From Acidimicrobiaceae bacterium (GTDB lineage Bacteria > Actinomycetota > Acidimicrobiia > Acidimicrobiales > MedAcidi-G1): a stretch of 33,834 bases of DNA. Below the pieces are notes generated by a model. It saw only the letters and a list, made by a program, of their open reading frames with translations. It was not told the DNA's origin and made no database searches. Shown one piece after another: positions 16,273 through 23,493 of this stretch (its first letter is position 1; every line of letters starts with the position of its first letter). The position numbers were made by a program, and so were the translations under genes. The stretch covers positions 104,598 to 138,431 of the forward strand of contig PBDJ01000029.1 in the NCBI GenBank assembly GCA_002717365.1. Reading direction: 5' to 3'.

Positions 16273-17553
16273 GTGAGCGCTGAGGATCCACCACAACCTC
16301 CCGACGACCGGGACCGGCCCGGCAGCGGAGCCGATCCTTTCGCCGCTCTCTTTCAGGCCTTCGGGGGAACACCCGGTAGCGGCCTGCCGGGCCTCCCTGG
16401 AACAGGCGGCTCTGGTGGACAGGATCCAGCCCGCCAGATTGCCATGGCTGTCGCATCCGAAGGGACCAGCGAGCCGAACGTGGAGCCTGTAATCCGTATG
16501 GAGTACGAGTCGCTGGTCCGGGTAGCCGAACTCAACGTCGCCGACCGAACCGGCCTGACAGTGTCCCGTTCGGGGACCTTGGGGGTCCGACCAGTTACCC
16601 GATCCGGTTGGGCCTCGGCTTCCGTCGACGCTTACCACCCCTACCTGGCCCGCATGACAGGGGTGCCCGACGGTCCGGTAGCCGGCCTGTCAGCATTCGG
16701 TCCGGGAGGCATCGAGGTGGTGTCCGGCGATCCCGACGACCCCATGACAGACCTGTCGGAAAGCTGGCTGTCCGGTCTGATAGCCGCTATGGCCCCTTTG
16801 ATGGCCTCCGTAACCACCGGGACGATGGTTGGACGGCTAGCCACCCGGAACCTCGGTTCCTACGACCTGCCCATCCCCCGGGAAGGGGATGAGATCCTGG
16901 TCGTGGCCCCGAATGTGGCCGCGTTCGCTGACGACTGGAGCCTCCCTGCGGAGGACCTCCGACTCTGGATCTGTCTCCACGAGGTCGCCCACCATGCGGT
17001 GCTCGGCGTCCCCCACTTACGGGCCGTCCTCGTTGACCTGCTGTCACGACACGCTGGGGCGTTCCGCAATGACCCGTCGGAACTCCAGGAACGGTTGGGC
17101 GACGTGGACATCTCCGGCGGTCCCGAATCCCTGGCCCGCCTCCACGAGGTGCTGGACCCGGAGATGGTGCTGGGCGCAGTCCGCTCCCCCGAACAGGAGG
17201 CGCTGCTGCCCAGACTGGAGGCCTTGGTTGCCGTGGTCATCGGCTATGTGGACCATGTGATGGACGATGTCGGGAGCACCCTCATCGGGTCATACCGCCA
17301 AGTCACCGAGGCTGTCCGGAGGCGGCGGGTCGGCACCGGGGAGGCCGATCGGTTCGTGGAACGGATCCTGGGCCTCAACCTCACCCAGGACCAGGTCGAC
17401 CGAGGGACAGCCTTTGTGGAAGGTGTGGTGGACCGCGACGGGGCCGACGGCCTGGCCCGTTTGTGGTCGGACAAGCGGTACCTGCCCACTCCGGCTGAGG
17501 TCGACGCTCCCGGCCTCTGGTTGGCCCGCATCGAACTACCCGACAACGACTAG
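16273..17553 (+). CDS. Zinc-dependent metalloprotease, DUF2342 family
   Basis: 426 residues of the actinobacterial DUF2342 family (Rv3195 type, sometimes named F420-biosynthesis-associated). The first 60 residues are Pro/Gly/Asp-rich and disordered. A conserved helical domain follows, with the zinc-binding HEVAH at 236-240 followed by HAVLGVPHLR, so the protein is a plausible metallopeptidase. There is no signal peptide, so it is probably cytoplasmic. In mycobacteria homologues sit beside the UPF0182 and PDZ-Lon genes; here those lie about 4 kb away with other genes between. Start GTG follows a TAGAGT box by 6 nt. It is divergent from the SDR gene and convergent with the MFS gene across a hairpin. 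Confidence 0.85.
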   Translation: MSAEDPPQPPDDRDRPGSGADPFAALFQAFGGTPGSGLPGLPGTGGSGGQDPARQIAMAVASEGTSEPNVEPVIRMEYESLVRVAELNVADRTGLTVSRSGTLGVRPVTRSGWASASVDAYHPYLARMTGVPDGPVAGLSAFGPGGIEVVSGDPDDPMTDLSESWLSGLIAAMAPLMASVTTGTMVGRLATRNLGSYDLPIPREGDEILVVAPNVAAFADDWSLPAEDLRLWICLHEVAHHAVLGVPHLRAVLVDLLSRHAGAFRNDPSELQERLGDVDISGGPESLARLHEVLDPEMVLGAVRSPEQEALLPRLEALVAVVIGYVDHVMDDVGSTLIGSYRQVTEAVRRRRVGTGEADRFVERILGLNLTQDQVDRGTAFVEGVVDRDGADGLARLWSDKRYLPTPAEVDAPGLWLARIELPDND

Positions 17554-17556
17554 ATC

Positions 17557-17577
17557 GCTGATCGGAATCTGATCAGC
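17557..17577. terminator. Hairpin between convergent genes
   Basis: GCTGATC and GATCAGC form a perfect 7-bp stem around a 7-nt loop, located 4 nt after the metalloprotease stop and before the MFS gene stop. There is no T-tract. It may work in both directions. Confidence 0.5.
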
Positions 17578-17609
17578 TACGGCACAGCACGTCGACGAAA
17601 GTCCGGTGG

Positions 17610-18962
17610 TTAGGAGGTGTCGCGACGCCAGAAGCCCAACTGCCCGTCTGGTCGATCAGGCTTCTCCGGGGTGACGATCGGCGGTGCCGGACGGGTCCCC
17701 TGACGGAACCACCAGAGGGCGATCAGAATGGCTACGGCCACCATGCTGTATCCGTGTTCCACCTGGAGGGGGAGGAATACAGCCAGGAAGGCCCCCACGG
17801 CCCACACCAGTTGGAATCGGCCCTCGAAGCGGGCGAACGACCGGCCGTGATTGGCCCCCGGGGCATCGCGTTGGACCAACGAGTCGAATGCCAACTTGGC
17901 TGTTCCACTGCAAAGCGCCACCAAGCCGGCGATGACTAACGCCCCACGCAGGCCGCCCAGCCAGGCCGAGAGCACTGAGCCGGCACATCCGAGGAACAGG
18001 ACGCTCAGAATGATCCGCTCCTCGGGTAGCCGCCGTCGCACTACCGGAGCCAACCGGGCGCTCAGGAACGCCCCGACGCCCACCGAAAGGAGTACCAGGC
18101 CGAAGTGCCAGGCTGGAGCGGCCGGGCTGCCCAGAACGTCCTGTCCCCGTACCACACCGGTGGACGCCCCGGCCGCCCGTCCCGCTCCGTCGATCGGCAC
18201 CCCTTCCGCCCCACCTCGGAACTCGAAGGCCAGGAGAAATGTGGTGAAGCCGACCACGGCCCTAAACGTCCCGATAGCTACCGAAGCGGCCCGGATGCCC
18301 CGCTTCCTAAGTTCAGCTCGCTCACCGGCCGTAGTCGGAGCGGGTGCCACCACCACCTTGGGGAGCCGGAAGGCGAGTAGCAGCGTCAGGGCGTAGGCCC
18401 CTACGGCCACCATGGCGGGAACTGTCTGCCCGACCAGTAGGGCGAGTCCACCGATCCCAGCACCCACCATGCTGCCCACGGCGCTTAGGAGGGCCAGTTT
18501 GGCGTTGGCCTCCACCAGTTGTAGGTCGTTGCGGACTAGCGACGGCACCACCGCGCTTTTGGCCACCGAGTAGCCCTTCTGGAGCACCAGTAACCCGAAG
18601 GCCAGCGGGAACAGCAGCAAGCCGTCGAGGTGGAGGACCATCTGCCAGGCGATGAGGCCACGGCCCAGGACGGTGAGGAGGATCATTCCCCGCCGCCCCC
18701 CGCGCACGCTGTCGACCAGCGGGCCAATCAGGGGGGTGACTACGGCGAAGGGGGCGATGGTCAACACCAGGTAGAGGGACACCCTCCACCGGGCGGCGTC
18801 CGGATCGATAGAGAAGAAGATCGAGCCAGCTAGGGCGACGGCGACCAGGGCATCAGACGCCGCCCCGAATACGTGTGTCCGAGCGAAACGGGTAAAAGGA
18901 CTAACGATGGGCTGAGGCCTGTCAGCCGGAGAGGATCCCGTCCCCGATGCGTCACCGTCCAC
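17610..18962 (-). CDS. MFS transporter
   Basis: 450 residues with about 12 hydrophobic helices, from SDALVAVALAGSIFFS near the N-terminus to SMVAVAILIALWWF near the C-terminus. The loop PLIGPLVDSVRGGRRG after the second helix resembles the MFS signature motif A, and the overall layout fits a drug/metabolite-type permease. The substrate is unknown. The open frame extends to 19310 across the end of surE, but that part is Arg/Pro-rich shadow sequence. GTG 18962 follows a TAGCCT box by 7 nt and is the best start. The gene lies downstream of surE, phoU and the Na/Pi cotransporter gene on the same strand, with its own apparent promoter. Confidence 0.82.
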   Translation of the reverse strand: MDGDASGTGSSPADRPQPIVSPFTRFARTHVFGAASDALVAVALAGSIFFSIDPDAARWRVSLYLVLTIAPFAVVTPLIGPLVDSVRGGRRGMILLTVLGRGLIAWQMVLHLDGLLLFPLAFGLLVLQKGYSVAKSAVVPSLVRNDLQLVEANAKLALLSAVGSMVGAGIGGLALLVGQTVPAMVAVGAYALTLLLAFRLPKVVVAPAPTTAGERAELRKRGIRAASVAIGTFRAVVGFTTFLLAFEFRGGAEGVPIDGAGRAAGASTGVVRGQDVLGSPAAPAWHFGLVLLSVGVGAFLSARLAPVVRRRLPEERIILSVLFLGCAGSVLSAWLGGLRGALVIAGLVALCSGTAKLAFDSLVQRDAPGANHGRSFARFEGRFQLVWAVGAFLAVFLPLQVEHGYSMVAVAILIALWWFRQGTRPAPPIVTPEKPDRPDGQLGFWRRDTS

Positions 18963-18969
18963 GGTTCGG

Positions 18970-18975
18970 AGGCTA
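18970..18975 (-). promoter_or_regulatory. Leaderless -10 box (TAGCCT) for the MFS gene
   Basis: Hexamer 7 nt before GTG 18962. It decides the start within a long spurious upstream extension. Confidence 0.5.
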
Positions 18976-19086
18976 CGGGGCCCCGACCCCGGGTGGGGGG
19001 GCTGGACTACCTCTCGTAGCGGTATCCGCCACCACGTACGGTGGTGATTTGGGTTGGGAGCCGTGGATGGTCTTCCACCCGGGGCC

Positions 19087-19914
19087 TCAGTCGGAGACTC
19101 CGCCCGAAGCCGGTTGGCTCCGCCACCCTGTCGCCCACTCGTCGAGCGGAAGGTCCCCCGACGCGGCGTGAGTTGGCACCAGTGGAGTAACTGTGGCCCA
19201 ACCGTTCCGTAGCAGGTCGCTGTCCGAGCCCTCGGGAACCGGTAGGTCGTTGGCCACCAGGTCGAGGCAAAGGCCGACCTCATCTCGTCTGGTGATAACG
19301 GTCCGAACACCTCCCACTGGTGCTAGGTCGGCCCACCGCAGACCCCTGGTTTCCGACTTTGGCCTATCCGGCACGTTGAGGTTGAGCACGGTCCGGGGTG
19401 GCGCCTCGACCATCCAGAGCATCATGGTCTGGGCTAGGTCGGCAGCCGATTGCCAGTGGGGTTCATGATGCGGCCCAAGGTCGTCATTTCTGGACGGGGC
19501 CACGTCCAGACTGACCGCTAGGCCTGACCAGCCGAAACGCTCGCCGGTCAGGACGGCCCCGATGGTTCCCGAGAACAGGGTTGAACGTCCGGTATTGGGT
19601 CCCCGGTTGATGCCGGCTACTACCGCTTTGGGCGGGTCGCCGAATCCGCCCAAACTGGCCAGCATGGTGATCAGCGCTGGGGGTGCAGCCGCCGAGAACC
19701 CGACTAATGACCCACCGTCCGGCAAACTGACTCCCACCTCGTCCACTGCGACCCGACCAGGGTCATCGATAGGGCCGAGACAGGCCGACGCGCCACTCCA
19801 GTCGGTGGACGGTGCAACCACTACCGGCTGATGTCCGGCAGCGGCTACCGCACCGGCTAAGGCGCCGAGGCCCGGGGAGGAGATCCCGTCGTCGTTGGTA
19901 ACGAGGATGCGCAT
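19087..19914 (-). CDS. surE: 5'/3'-nucleotidase SurE
   Basis: A metal-dependent nucleoside monophosphate phosphatase. It has 275 residues. The N-terminal MRILVTNDDG carries the metal-binding Asp8-Asp9, followed by APSTDWSGAS (35-44) with the ligand Ser, and GINRGPNTGRSTLFSGTIGA with the ligand Asn and the conserved SGT(I/V)GA segment. I start at ATG 19914, directly before the conserved N-terminus; the open frame upstream to 20034 covers intergenic sequence and is unlike the family. A TAGGGT box lies 8 nt upstream. It lies 55 nt downstream of phoU, so a phosphate-salvage role in this cluster is plausible. Confidence 0.9.
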   Translation of the reverse strand: MRILVTNDDGISSPGLGALAGAVAAAGHQPVVVAPSTDWSGASACLGPIDDPGRVAVDEVGVSLPDGGSLVGFSAAAPPALITMLASLGGFGDPPKAVVAGINRGPNTGRSTLFSGTIGAVLTGERFGWSGLAVSLDVAPSRNDDLGPHHEPHWQSAADLAQTMMLWMVEAPPRTVLNLNVPDRPKSETRGLRWADLAPVGGVRTVITRRDEVGLCLDLVANDLPVPEGSDSDLLRNGWATVTPLVPTHAASGDLPLDEWATGWRSQPASGGVSD

Positions 19915-19922
19915 GGTTATCG

Positions 19923-19928
19923 ACCCTA
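19923..19928 (-). promoter_or_regulatory. Leaderless -10 box (TAGGGT) for surE
   Basis: Hexamer 8 nt before ATG 19914, with no Shine-Dalgarno sequence. Confidence 0.45.
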
Positions 19929-19969
19929 GGGCCGGCTGCCTGGCACTGGACCAACTGATCTCGGAACAG

Positions 19970-20638
19970 TCAGTCCCGGTCCTCGACATCCTCGTCGAAG
20001 TAATCCAGCCGGTCCACTGGCATGACAACGGCACTGACCACGTTCAGGGAGTGGGCGGTCACGCGCTTCAGGAACCGGTAGAGCAACGCCCGGGGCACCG
20101 CGTACAGGGCCTGACCGGTGGAGTGGACTAGCCCATTCACCAGGGCGTCGAACTCGCGGCGTAGTTCGTCTCCCCGCGCGATGTAAGCCCGGGCCCGCTC
20201 CTCGTCACGCTCAGTCAGAATCTCGCCCATCAGGGCGATGCGAGACGAGACCTCGTCGCGAAATCCCAGGATGCGCTCCAGATCTTCGGCCTCCGCAAAC
20301 GACACCCCTTCCTCGGCCAGGTCGAAGATGTTCTTGTTGTAGTCACCGATCCGCTCGAGGTCCTTGATCATGTTCATGAACACAAGCATCTCGGTGGCGT
20401 CACCGCCGGCATGGACCGAGAAGTGCACGACCAGTTCTCGGCGGATCTCCATCTCGGTGACGTTGATCTGACGATCGGTCCGACGGACTTCGTCGGCCAC
20501 CGAGGCAACCGAACCACCGGCTATGGCGTTCATGGCCAAGTCAAACGTGTGCCGGGCGTCGGTCACCATGCGCTGGACCTGCGCTTCAATGTGGCCGAGG
20601 CCGCTGTCGTCGCTGCGGCGGAAGAAACTCATCACCAT
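19970..20638 (-). CDS. PhoU domain protein
   Basis: 222 residues, all-helical, with PhoU-type segments (MVTDARHTFDLAMNAI, EVRRTDRQINVTEMEIRREL, MIKDLERIGDYNKNIFDLAE). The E/D-x3-D motifs bind iron clusters in PhoU proteins. PhoU relatives next to Na/Pi cotransporters regulate phosphate import. Here the gene begins 37 nt after the cotransporter gene on the same strand, so the two form an operon. Start ATG 20638 has AGGGG about 9 nt upstream; the ATG at 20632 is an alternative. It is a single PhoU-like repeat unit rather than a PstSCAB-associated copy, since no pst genes are present. Confidence 0.85.
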   Translation of the reverse strand: MVMSFFRRSDDSGLGHIEAQVQRMVTDARHTFDLAMNAIAGGSVASVADEVRRTDRQINVTEMEIRRELVVHFSVHAGGDATEMLVFMNMIKDLERIGDYNKNIFDLAEEGVSFAEAEDLERILGFRDEVSSRIALMGEILTERDEERARAYIARGDELRREFDALVNGLVHSTGQALYAVPRALLYRFLKRVTAHSLNVVSAVVMPVDRLDYFDEDVEDRD

Positions 20639-20675
20639 GGGCGTCGTCCCCTTGTTAGAAGTTCGGTTTTAGGTC

Positions 20676-21830
20676 TCATCGGAGGATCAGCACGCCGAGC
20701 AGCGGCACCACCACGAACATACCCACCGTGTAGGCAACAGCCATGCTGCGCCGTTCCATGGCGATGTCCGCTAGGGTTCTTGCCAGACGTATCGGCACGC
20801 GTCGAAGTGCCTGAATCGGGTAGAAGACCATGATCCCGCTCAGGTTGAACAACGTGTGCACGATCGCCACCGTGACGGCAGCCGGACTCCCAGTGGCCAG
20901 CGAGGCCAACAGAGCGGTGACCGTGGTACCAACGTTGGCCCCAAGGGTCACCGGGTAGATGTTCTCGAGGGTCAGCACGCCTGAAGCGGCGAGTGGTACG
21001 AGCACGGACGTCGTAATCGATGATGACTGCACCGACATCGTGATGATCGCGCCGATAAGGATGGCCACGATGCCGGAACCGGCGCCGAGGGCCCGGTTTA
21101 TGGCGGCCTCAACCCGGTCAGCCACCAGCAGTCGCATGTTCTTCGTGATAAAGGCCAACGCCACAAAGATGAGCGCCACCCCGATGACGATGAGTAAGCC
21201 ACCCAGAACATTGCCGTGTGCGCCGAGATCGGCCAACAGGTCCTTGACCCAACCGGCAGGCATCTTGACTGCCTGCTTGAGGGGGCTCCTGAAACTCGCA
21301 CCCGAACTGCCAATGACCTGGTCGGTGATCCATCCAGCGGTTCGGGACAGGTAGTTGGTAGCTATTTCGAACGGCAGAAATACGAGCACGGCCAGGACGT
21401 TGAAGAAGTCGTGGACCGTGGCGGCTGCGAAGGCCCGTCGGAACTCTTGGGCACGCCTCATGTGGGCAAGGGACACCAGCACGGCCGTGACAGTCGTACC
21501 CACATTGGCGCCCATGACCATCGGCACCGCTTCGTCGACTCCGACCACACCGCTGGCCACCAGGCCCACGATCACCGAGGTTGAGACCGATGAGGACTGG
21601 ACGAGGATGGTCGCCAGGAGACCAACGAAAAAGCCACCAAGCGGATTAGAAACGCCCTCGAATAGGCCGTCAACCAGGTCCTTGCCGAGGTACTTGAAGC
21701 CACCGCTTAACAACTCGACCCCGGTCAGGAACAGATAGAGAAGGGCCAGGACGAGCAGGGCACGAACCAGTGGGGACATCCCCGGACGGTTGTCTGCGTG
21801 TCCGGAGAGGGCGATGGGAGAGTCGGTCAT
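20676..21830 (-). CDS. Na+/phosphate cotransporter (PNaS family)
   Basis: 384 residues of the NptA/PNaS type, which imports inorganic phosphate using the sodium gradient. The two inverted repeats are visible: VQSSSVSTSVIVGLVASG with GANVGTTVTAVLVSLAH in the first half, and VQSSSITTSVLVPLAASG with GANVGTTVTALLASLAT in the second. About 8-9 membrane helices are predicted. I prefer ATG 21830, although the frame is open to a TTG at 21851. A TAGGAT hexamer at 21872-21877 could be its -10 box. phoU follows immediately. The family is clear; sodium coupling is inferred. Confidence 0.9.
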   Translation of the reverse strand: MTDSPIALSGHADNRPGMSPLVRALLVLALLYLFLTGVELLSGGFKYLGKDLVDGLFEGVSNPLGGFFVGLLATILVQSSSVSTSVIVGLVASGVVGVDEAVPMVMGANVGTTVTAVLVSLAHMRRAQEFRRAFAAATVHDFFNVLAVLVFLPFEIATNYLSRTAGWITDQVIGSSGASFRSPLKQAVKMPAGWVKDLLADLGAHGNVLGGLLIVIGVALIFVALAFITKNMRLLVADRVEAAINRALGAGSGIVAILIGAIITMSVQSSSITTSVLVPLAASGVLTLENIYPVTLGANVGTTVTALLASLATGSPAAVTVAIVHTLFNLSGIMVFYPIQALRRVPIRLARTLADIAMERRSMAVAYTVGMFVVVPLLGVLILR

Positions 21831-21947
21831 CAGCAAACGGCGGTGCGGCAACGAGCCAACCAGCCTCTCGAATCCTACGAGATCGACCTGACCGATATCC
21901 GGCTATACGGACGAAAGTGTAGGTAAACCTCATCCGAAAGGTAGCGG

Positions 21948-21960
21948 GACGTTAAACGTC
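21948..21960. repeat. Perfect 13-bp palindrome, operator candidate
   Basis: GACGTT-A-AACGTC. It lies 118 nt before the cotransporter start and 147 nt before the whiB start. A regulator-binding site is possible. Confidence 0.45.
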
Positions 21961-22063
21961 CGCTAGTCCCCAATCTCTCGTTTCGATGGACGGTTTCCAG
22001 CCTTTACGGGGGTTTTCGGTCCTGTGTGAGAGAAATAGGGCATCAGGGGCGGAGTAGCCCACC

Positions 22064-22084
22064 GGACCGACCGTACGGCGGTCC
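22064..22084 (+). promoter_or_regulatory. Dyad in the whiB upstream region
   Basis: GGACCG (22064-22069) pairs with CGGTCC (22079-22084) around a 9-nt loop. It ends 23 nt before the whiB ATG and could be an operator or a leader hairpin near the ribosome-binding site. Confidence 0.3.
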
Positions 22085-22107
22085 AGAAAGCAGGAGAGAT
22101 ACCGACC

Positions 22108-22380
22108 ATGGAAACCACCTGGATGGCCCGGGGTAGTTGCGCTAACAGCAACCCTGAGGTTTTCTTCCCCCACGACGGCATCGGCGTCGAGATTGCCAAG
22201 CAGATCTGCATCGGGTGCACCGTCACAGCGCCGTGCCTTGAGTACGCCCTCACCAACCGTGTCGAACACGGCGTGTGGGGAGGCTGCTCCGAGCGTCAAC
22301 GGCGCCGAATCCTGAAGGAACGCCGAGCGGCGGTCCACGCTGGCCGACAGAAGGACGATCTGGTGGCCGTGGCCGCCTGA
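22108..22380 (+). CDS. WhiB-family transcriptional regulator
   Basis: 90 residues. WhiB proteins bind a redox/NO-sensitive [4Fe-4S] cluster through four Cys and act with the primary sigma factor. Here the ligands are Cys11, Cys34, Cys37 and Cys43 (C-x22-C-x2-C-x5-C). The turn GVWGGCSERQRRR (55-67) and a basic C-terminus follow the family. Odd: the residue after GVWGG is a fifth Cys (60) where other members usually carry a different residue. AGGAG at 22092-22096 is a Shine-Dalgarno site 11 nt from ATG, so this gene is not leaderless. A strong hairpin follows the stop. The WhiB subclass cannot be fixed by eye. Confidence 0.9.
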   Translation: METTWMARGSCANSNPEVFFPHDGIGVEIAKQICIGCTVTAPCLEYALTNRVEHGVWGGCSERQRRRILKERRAAVHAGRQKDDLVAVAA

Positions 22381-22417
22381 TCCCCAGGGGCGACCCCTCC
22401 ACGCCCCGTTCCGGCAG

Positions 22418-22446
22418 CGACCCCGACGATTCAGGCGTCGGGGTCG
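22418..22446. terminator. Rho-independent-type terminator between convergent genes
   Basis: An 11-bp perfect stem (CGACCCCGACG / CGTCGGGGTCG) with a 7-nt loop is followed by a T-containing stretch. It lies between the whiB stop and the convergent 22471 gene and is probably bidirectional. A second small dyad (GGGGTC A GACCCC) overlaps the end of that gene. Confidence 0.75.
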
Positions 22447-22470
22447 TTGTCGCGTTTAGGCGAACCGGGG

Positions 22471-22761
22471 TCAGACCCCGAAATCCACCTCGTCTTCCTC
22501 GTCATAGCCAAGGTCCCAAGAGATAAGGACGTTCTCGCGTTCGGCGTCGCGGTTGATGCGTTCCCGATTACGCCGAAACTGTGGGTCATGGGGCGGGAGA
22601 AGCAGCAAGCGAGCGTGCACCCGGTCCCTGAAGGACTCGATCAGGTGCGGATCGCCGAAACTCGACCGGACCTCCCAATGCGGAGCAGCCGGTCCGAGGT
22701 AGACGACCTTGACGTCACCAATAGGCGGCTGCGGTTCGAGTTCCTCAGAGAAGTTGCTCAT
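22471..22761 (-). CDS. Hypothetical small acidic protein
   Basis: 96 residues, family not recognised. The N-terminal part (VKVVYLGPAAPHWEVRSSFG) looks like a beta-strand-containing fold. The middle (FRDRVHARLLLLPPHDPQFRRNRERINRD) is basic and helical, and the C-terminus is strongly acidic (YDEEDEVDF). There is no signal peptide or membrane helix. ATG 22761 follows a TACACT box by 8 nt. It lies downstream of tatA on the same strand and ends at the shared terminator with whiB. GC-rich third positions and the promoter support a real gene. Confidence 0.65.
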   Translation of the reverse strand: MSNFSEELEPQPPIGDVKVVYLGPAAPHWEVRSSFGDPHLIESFRDRVHARLLLLPPHDPQFRRNRERINRDAERENVLISWDLGYDEEDEVDFGV

Positions 22762-22769
22762 AGGCCCGG

Positions 22770-22775
22770 AGTGTA
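22770..22775 (-). promoter_or_regulatory. Leaderless -10 box (TACACT) for the gene at 22761
   Basis: Hexamer 8 nt before ATG 22761, with no Shine-Dalgarno sequence. Confidence 0.45.
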
Positions 22776-22849
22776 CCGGCCAGGCCTGTCATGCCCGGCC
22801 GGCTGAAACAGCCACCTAGGCCGAGTCCCTGACGTGAACAGTCCCCTGA

Positions 22850-23038
22850 TCAGGAAGTTTCGTCGTCGTCCCCAGAACTGGCCTCTGCCTGACCCTCGGC
22901 AAGCCCCTTCTGGAGTTCCTTCTGGGCCCGTCCCAAGTTGCGAGCCAACTTCGGGAGTTGGCTACCACCGAACAGGACCAGGCCGATTATGGCCACAATG
23001 AGGAGTTCCTGAGTTCCGATGACAGCAAGAACGTTCAT
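22850..23038 (-). CDS. tatA: Twin-arginine translocase subunit TatA/E
   Basis: The pore-forming subunit of the Tat system, which exports folded proteins. It has 62 residues, normal for TatA/E. A short N-terminal hydrophobic helix (QELLIVAIIGLVLFGGSQLP, 10-29) with the FG-S-x-LP hinge is followed by an amphipathic helix (KLARNLGRAQKELQKGLAEG) and an acidic tail. No tatC or tatB is nearby, as is common in actinobacteria, where they are encoded elsewhere. ATG 23038 follows a TAGGGT box by 6 nt. Confidence 0.92.
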   Translation of the reverse strand: MNVLAVIGTQELLIVAIIGLVLFGGSQLPKLARNLGRAQKELQKGLAEGQAEASSGDDDETS

Positions 23039-23044
23039 GACGAG

Positions 23045-23050
23045 ACCCTA
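23045..23050 (-). promoter_or_regulatory. Leaderless -10 box (TAGGGT) for tatA
   Basis: Hexamer 6 nt before ATG 23038, with no Shine-Dalgarno sequence. Confidence 0.5.
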
Positions 23051-23117
23051 CCCAACGGCGGATCGGACAACAGGCCAGCTAAGGATCCTACGAGCGAGGA
23101 CCCCGCTCTCGGATCTG

Positions 23118-23402
23118 TCAGCCAGCCTCAGCAGCCCGGGCTGCTGTCTGACGATCTAGGGCCCGCTGGCGACGGATGCGACGCCGTTCTCGCTCGCTCA
23201 TCCCACCCCAGATCCCGAACTTTTCGCCATTCTGGAGGGCGTACTCAAGGCAGTCGACGCGTACCTCGCAGCCCCGGCAGACCTCTTTAGCCTCGCGGGT
23301 ACTCGCCCCGCGCTCGGGAAAAAAGAGATCCGGATCCACGCCCAGGCAGTTAGAGAGATCCTTCCAACTGGTGTCCAGATCAGGCTTCGCGATGATCCCC
23401 AT
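23118..23402 (-). CDS. WhiB-family transcriptional regulator (second copy)
   Basis: 94 residues from ATG 23402. The four cluster ligands are Cys19, Cys42, Cys45 and Cys51, with the same C-x22-C-x2-C-x5-C spacing as the copy at 22108. GIWGGMSERERRRIRRQR is the standard WhiB turn and basic DNA-contact tail. The frame opens at GTG 23414, but ATG 23402 has an AGG-rich stretch upstream at a better distance, so I prefer it. It reads toward tatA (79 nt away, which has its own promoter box). The upstream region is AT-rich and holds a 22-bp dyad. The two WhiB copies face each other across tatA and the 22471 gene. Confidence 0.9.
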   Translation of the reverse strand: MGIIAKPDLDTSWKDLSNCLGVDPDLFFPERGASTREAKEVCRGCEVRVDCLEYALQNGEKFGIWGGMSERERRRIRRQRALDRQTAARAAEAG

Positions 23403-23471
23403 CGAACCTGCCACCTTTCTGCTGGCCCACCCTCTTCCGGTTGGGGAAGGCCATCGATTAATACCAGCAAT

Positions 23472-23493
23472 GGAATTACATCACTGTGATTCC
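23472..23493. promoter_or_regulatory. 22-bp dyad in the AT-rich region upstream of the second whiB
   Basis: GGAATTACA and TGTGATTCC pair (one mismatch) around TCAC. A perfect 11-bp palindrome, ATCAC T GTGAT, is nested at 23480-23490. It could be the operator of the whiB gene about 70 nt downstream. It directly follows the stop of the minus-strand pseudogene, so a terminator is the alternative. Confidence 0.4.

Larger units (their letters stand above)
21831..22107. promoter_or_regulatory. Divergent regulatory region between Na/Pi cotransporter and whiB genes
   Basis: A 277-nt gap without a gene, AT-richer than its surroundings. It contains a perfect 13-bp palindrome (GACGTT A AACGTC, 21948-21960) and a GGACCG...CGGTCC dyad near the whiB start (22064-22084). 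A TAGGAT hexamer lies at 21872-21877 (-). The long stretch before whiB suggests a sizeable 5' untranslated leader. Confidence 0.5.

Noticed and set aside
18963-19310. N-terminal 116-residue extension of the MFS protein
   Set aside because: It overlaps the end of surE, is Arg/Pro-rich with no family resemblance, and an internal GTG at 18962 has a -10 box at the right distance.
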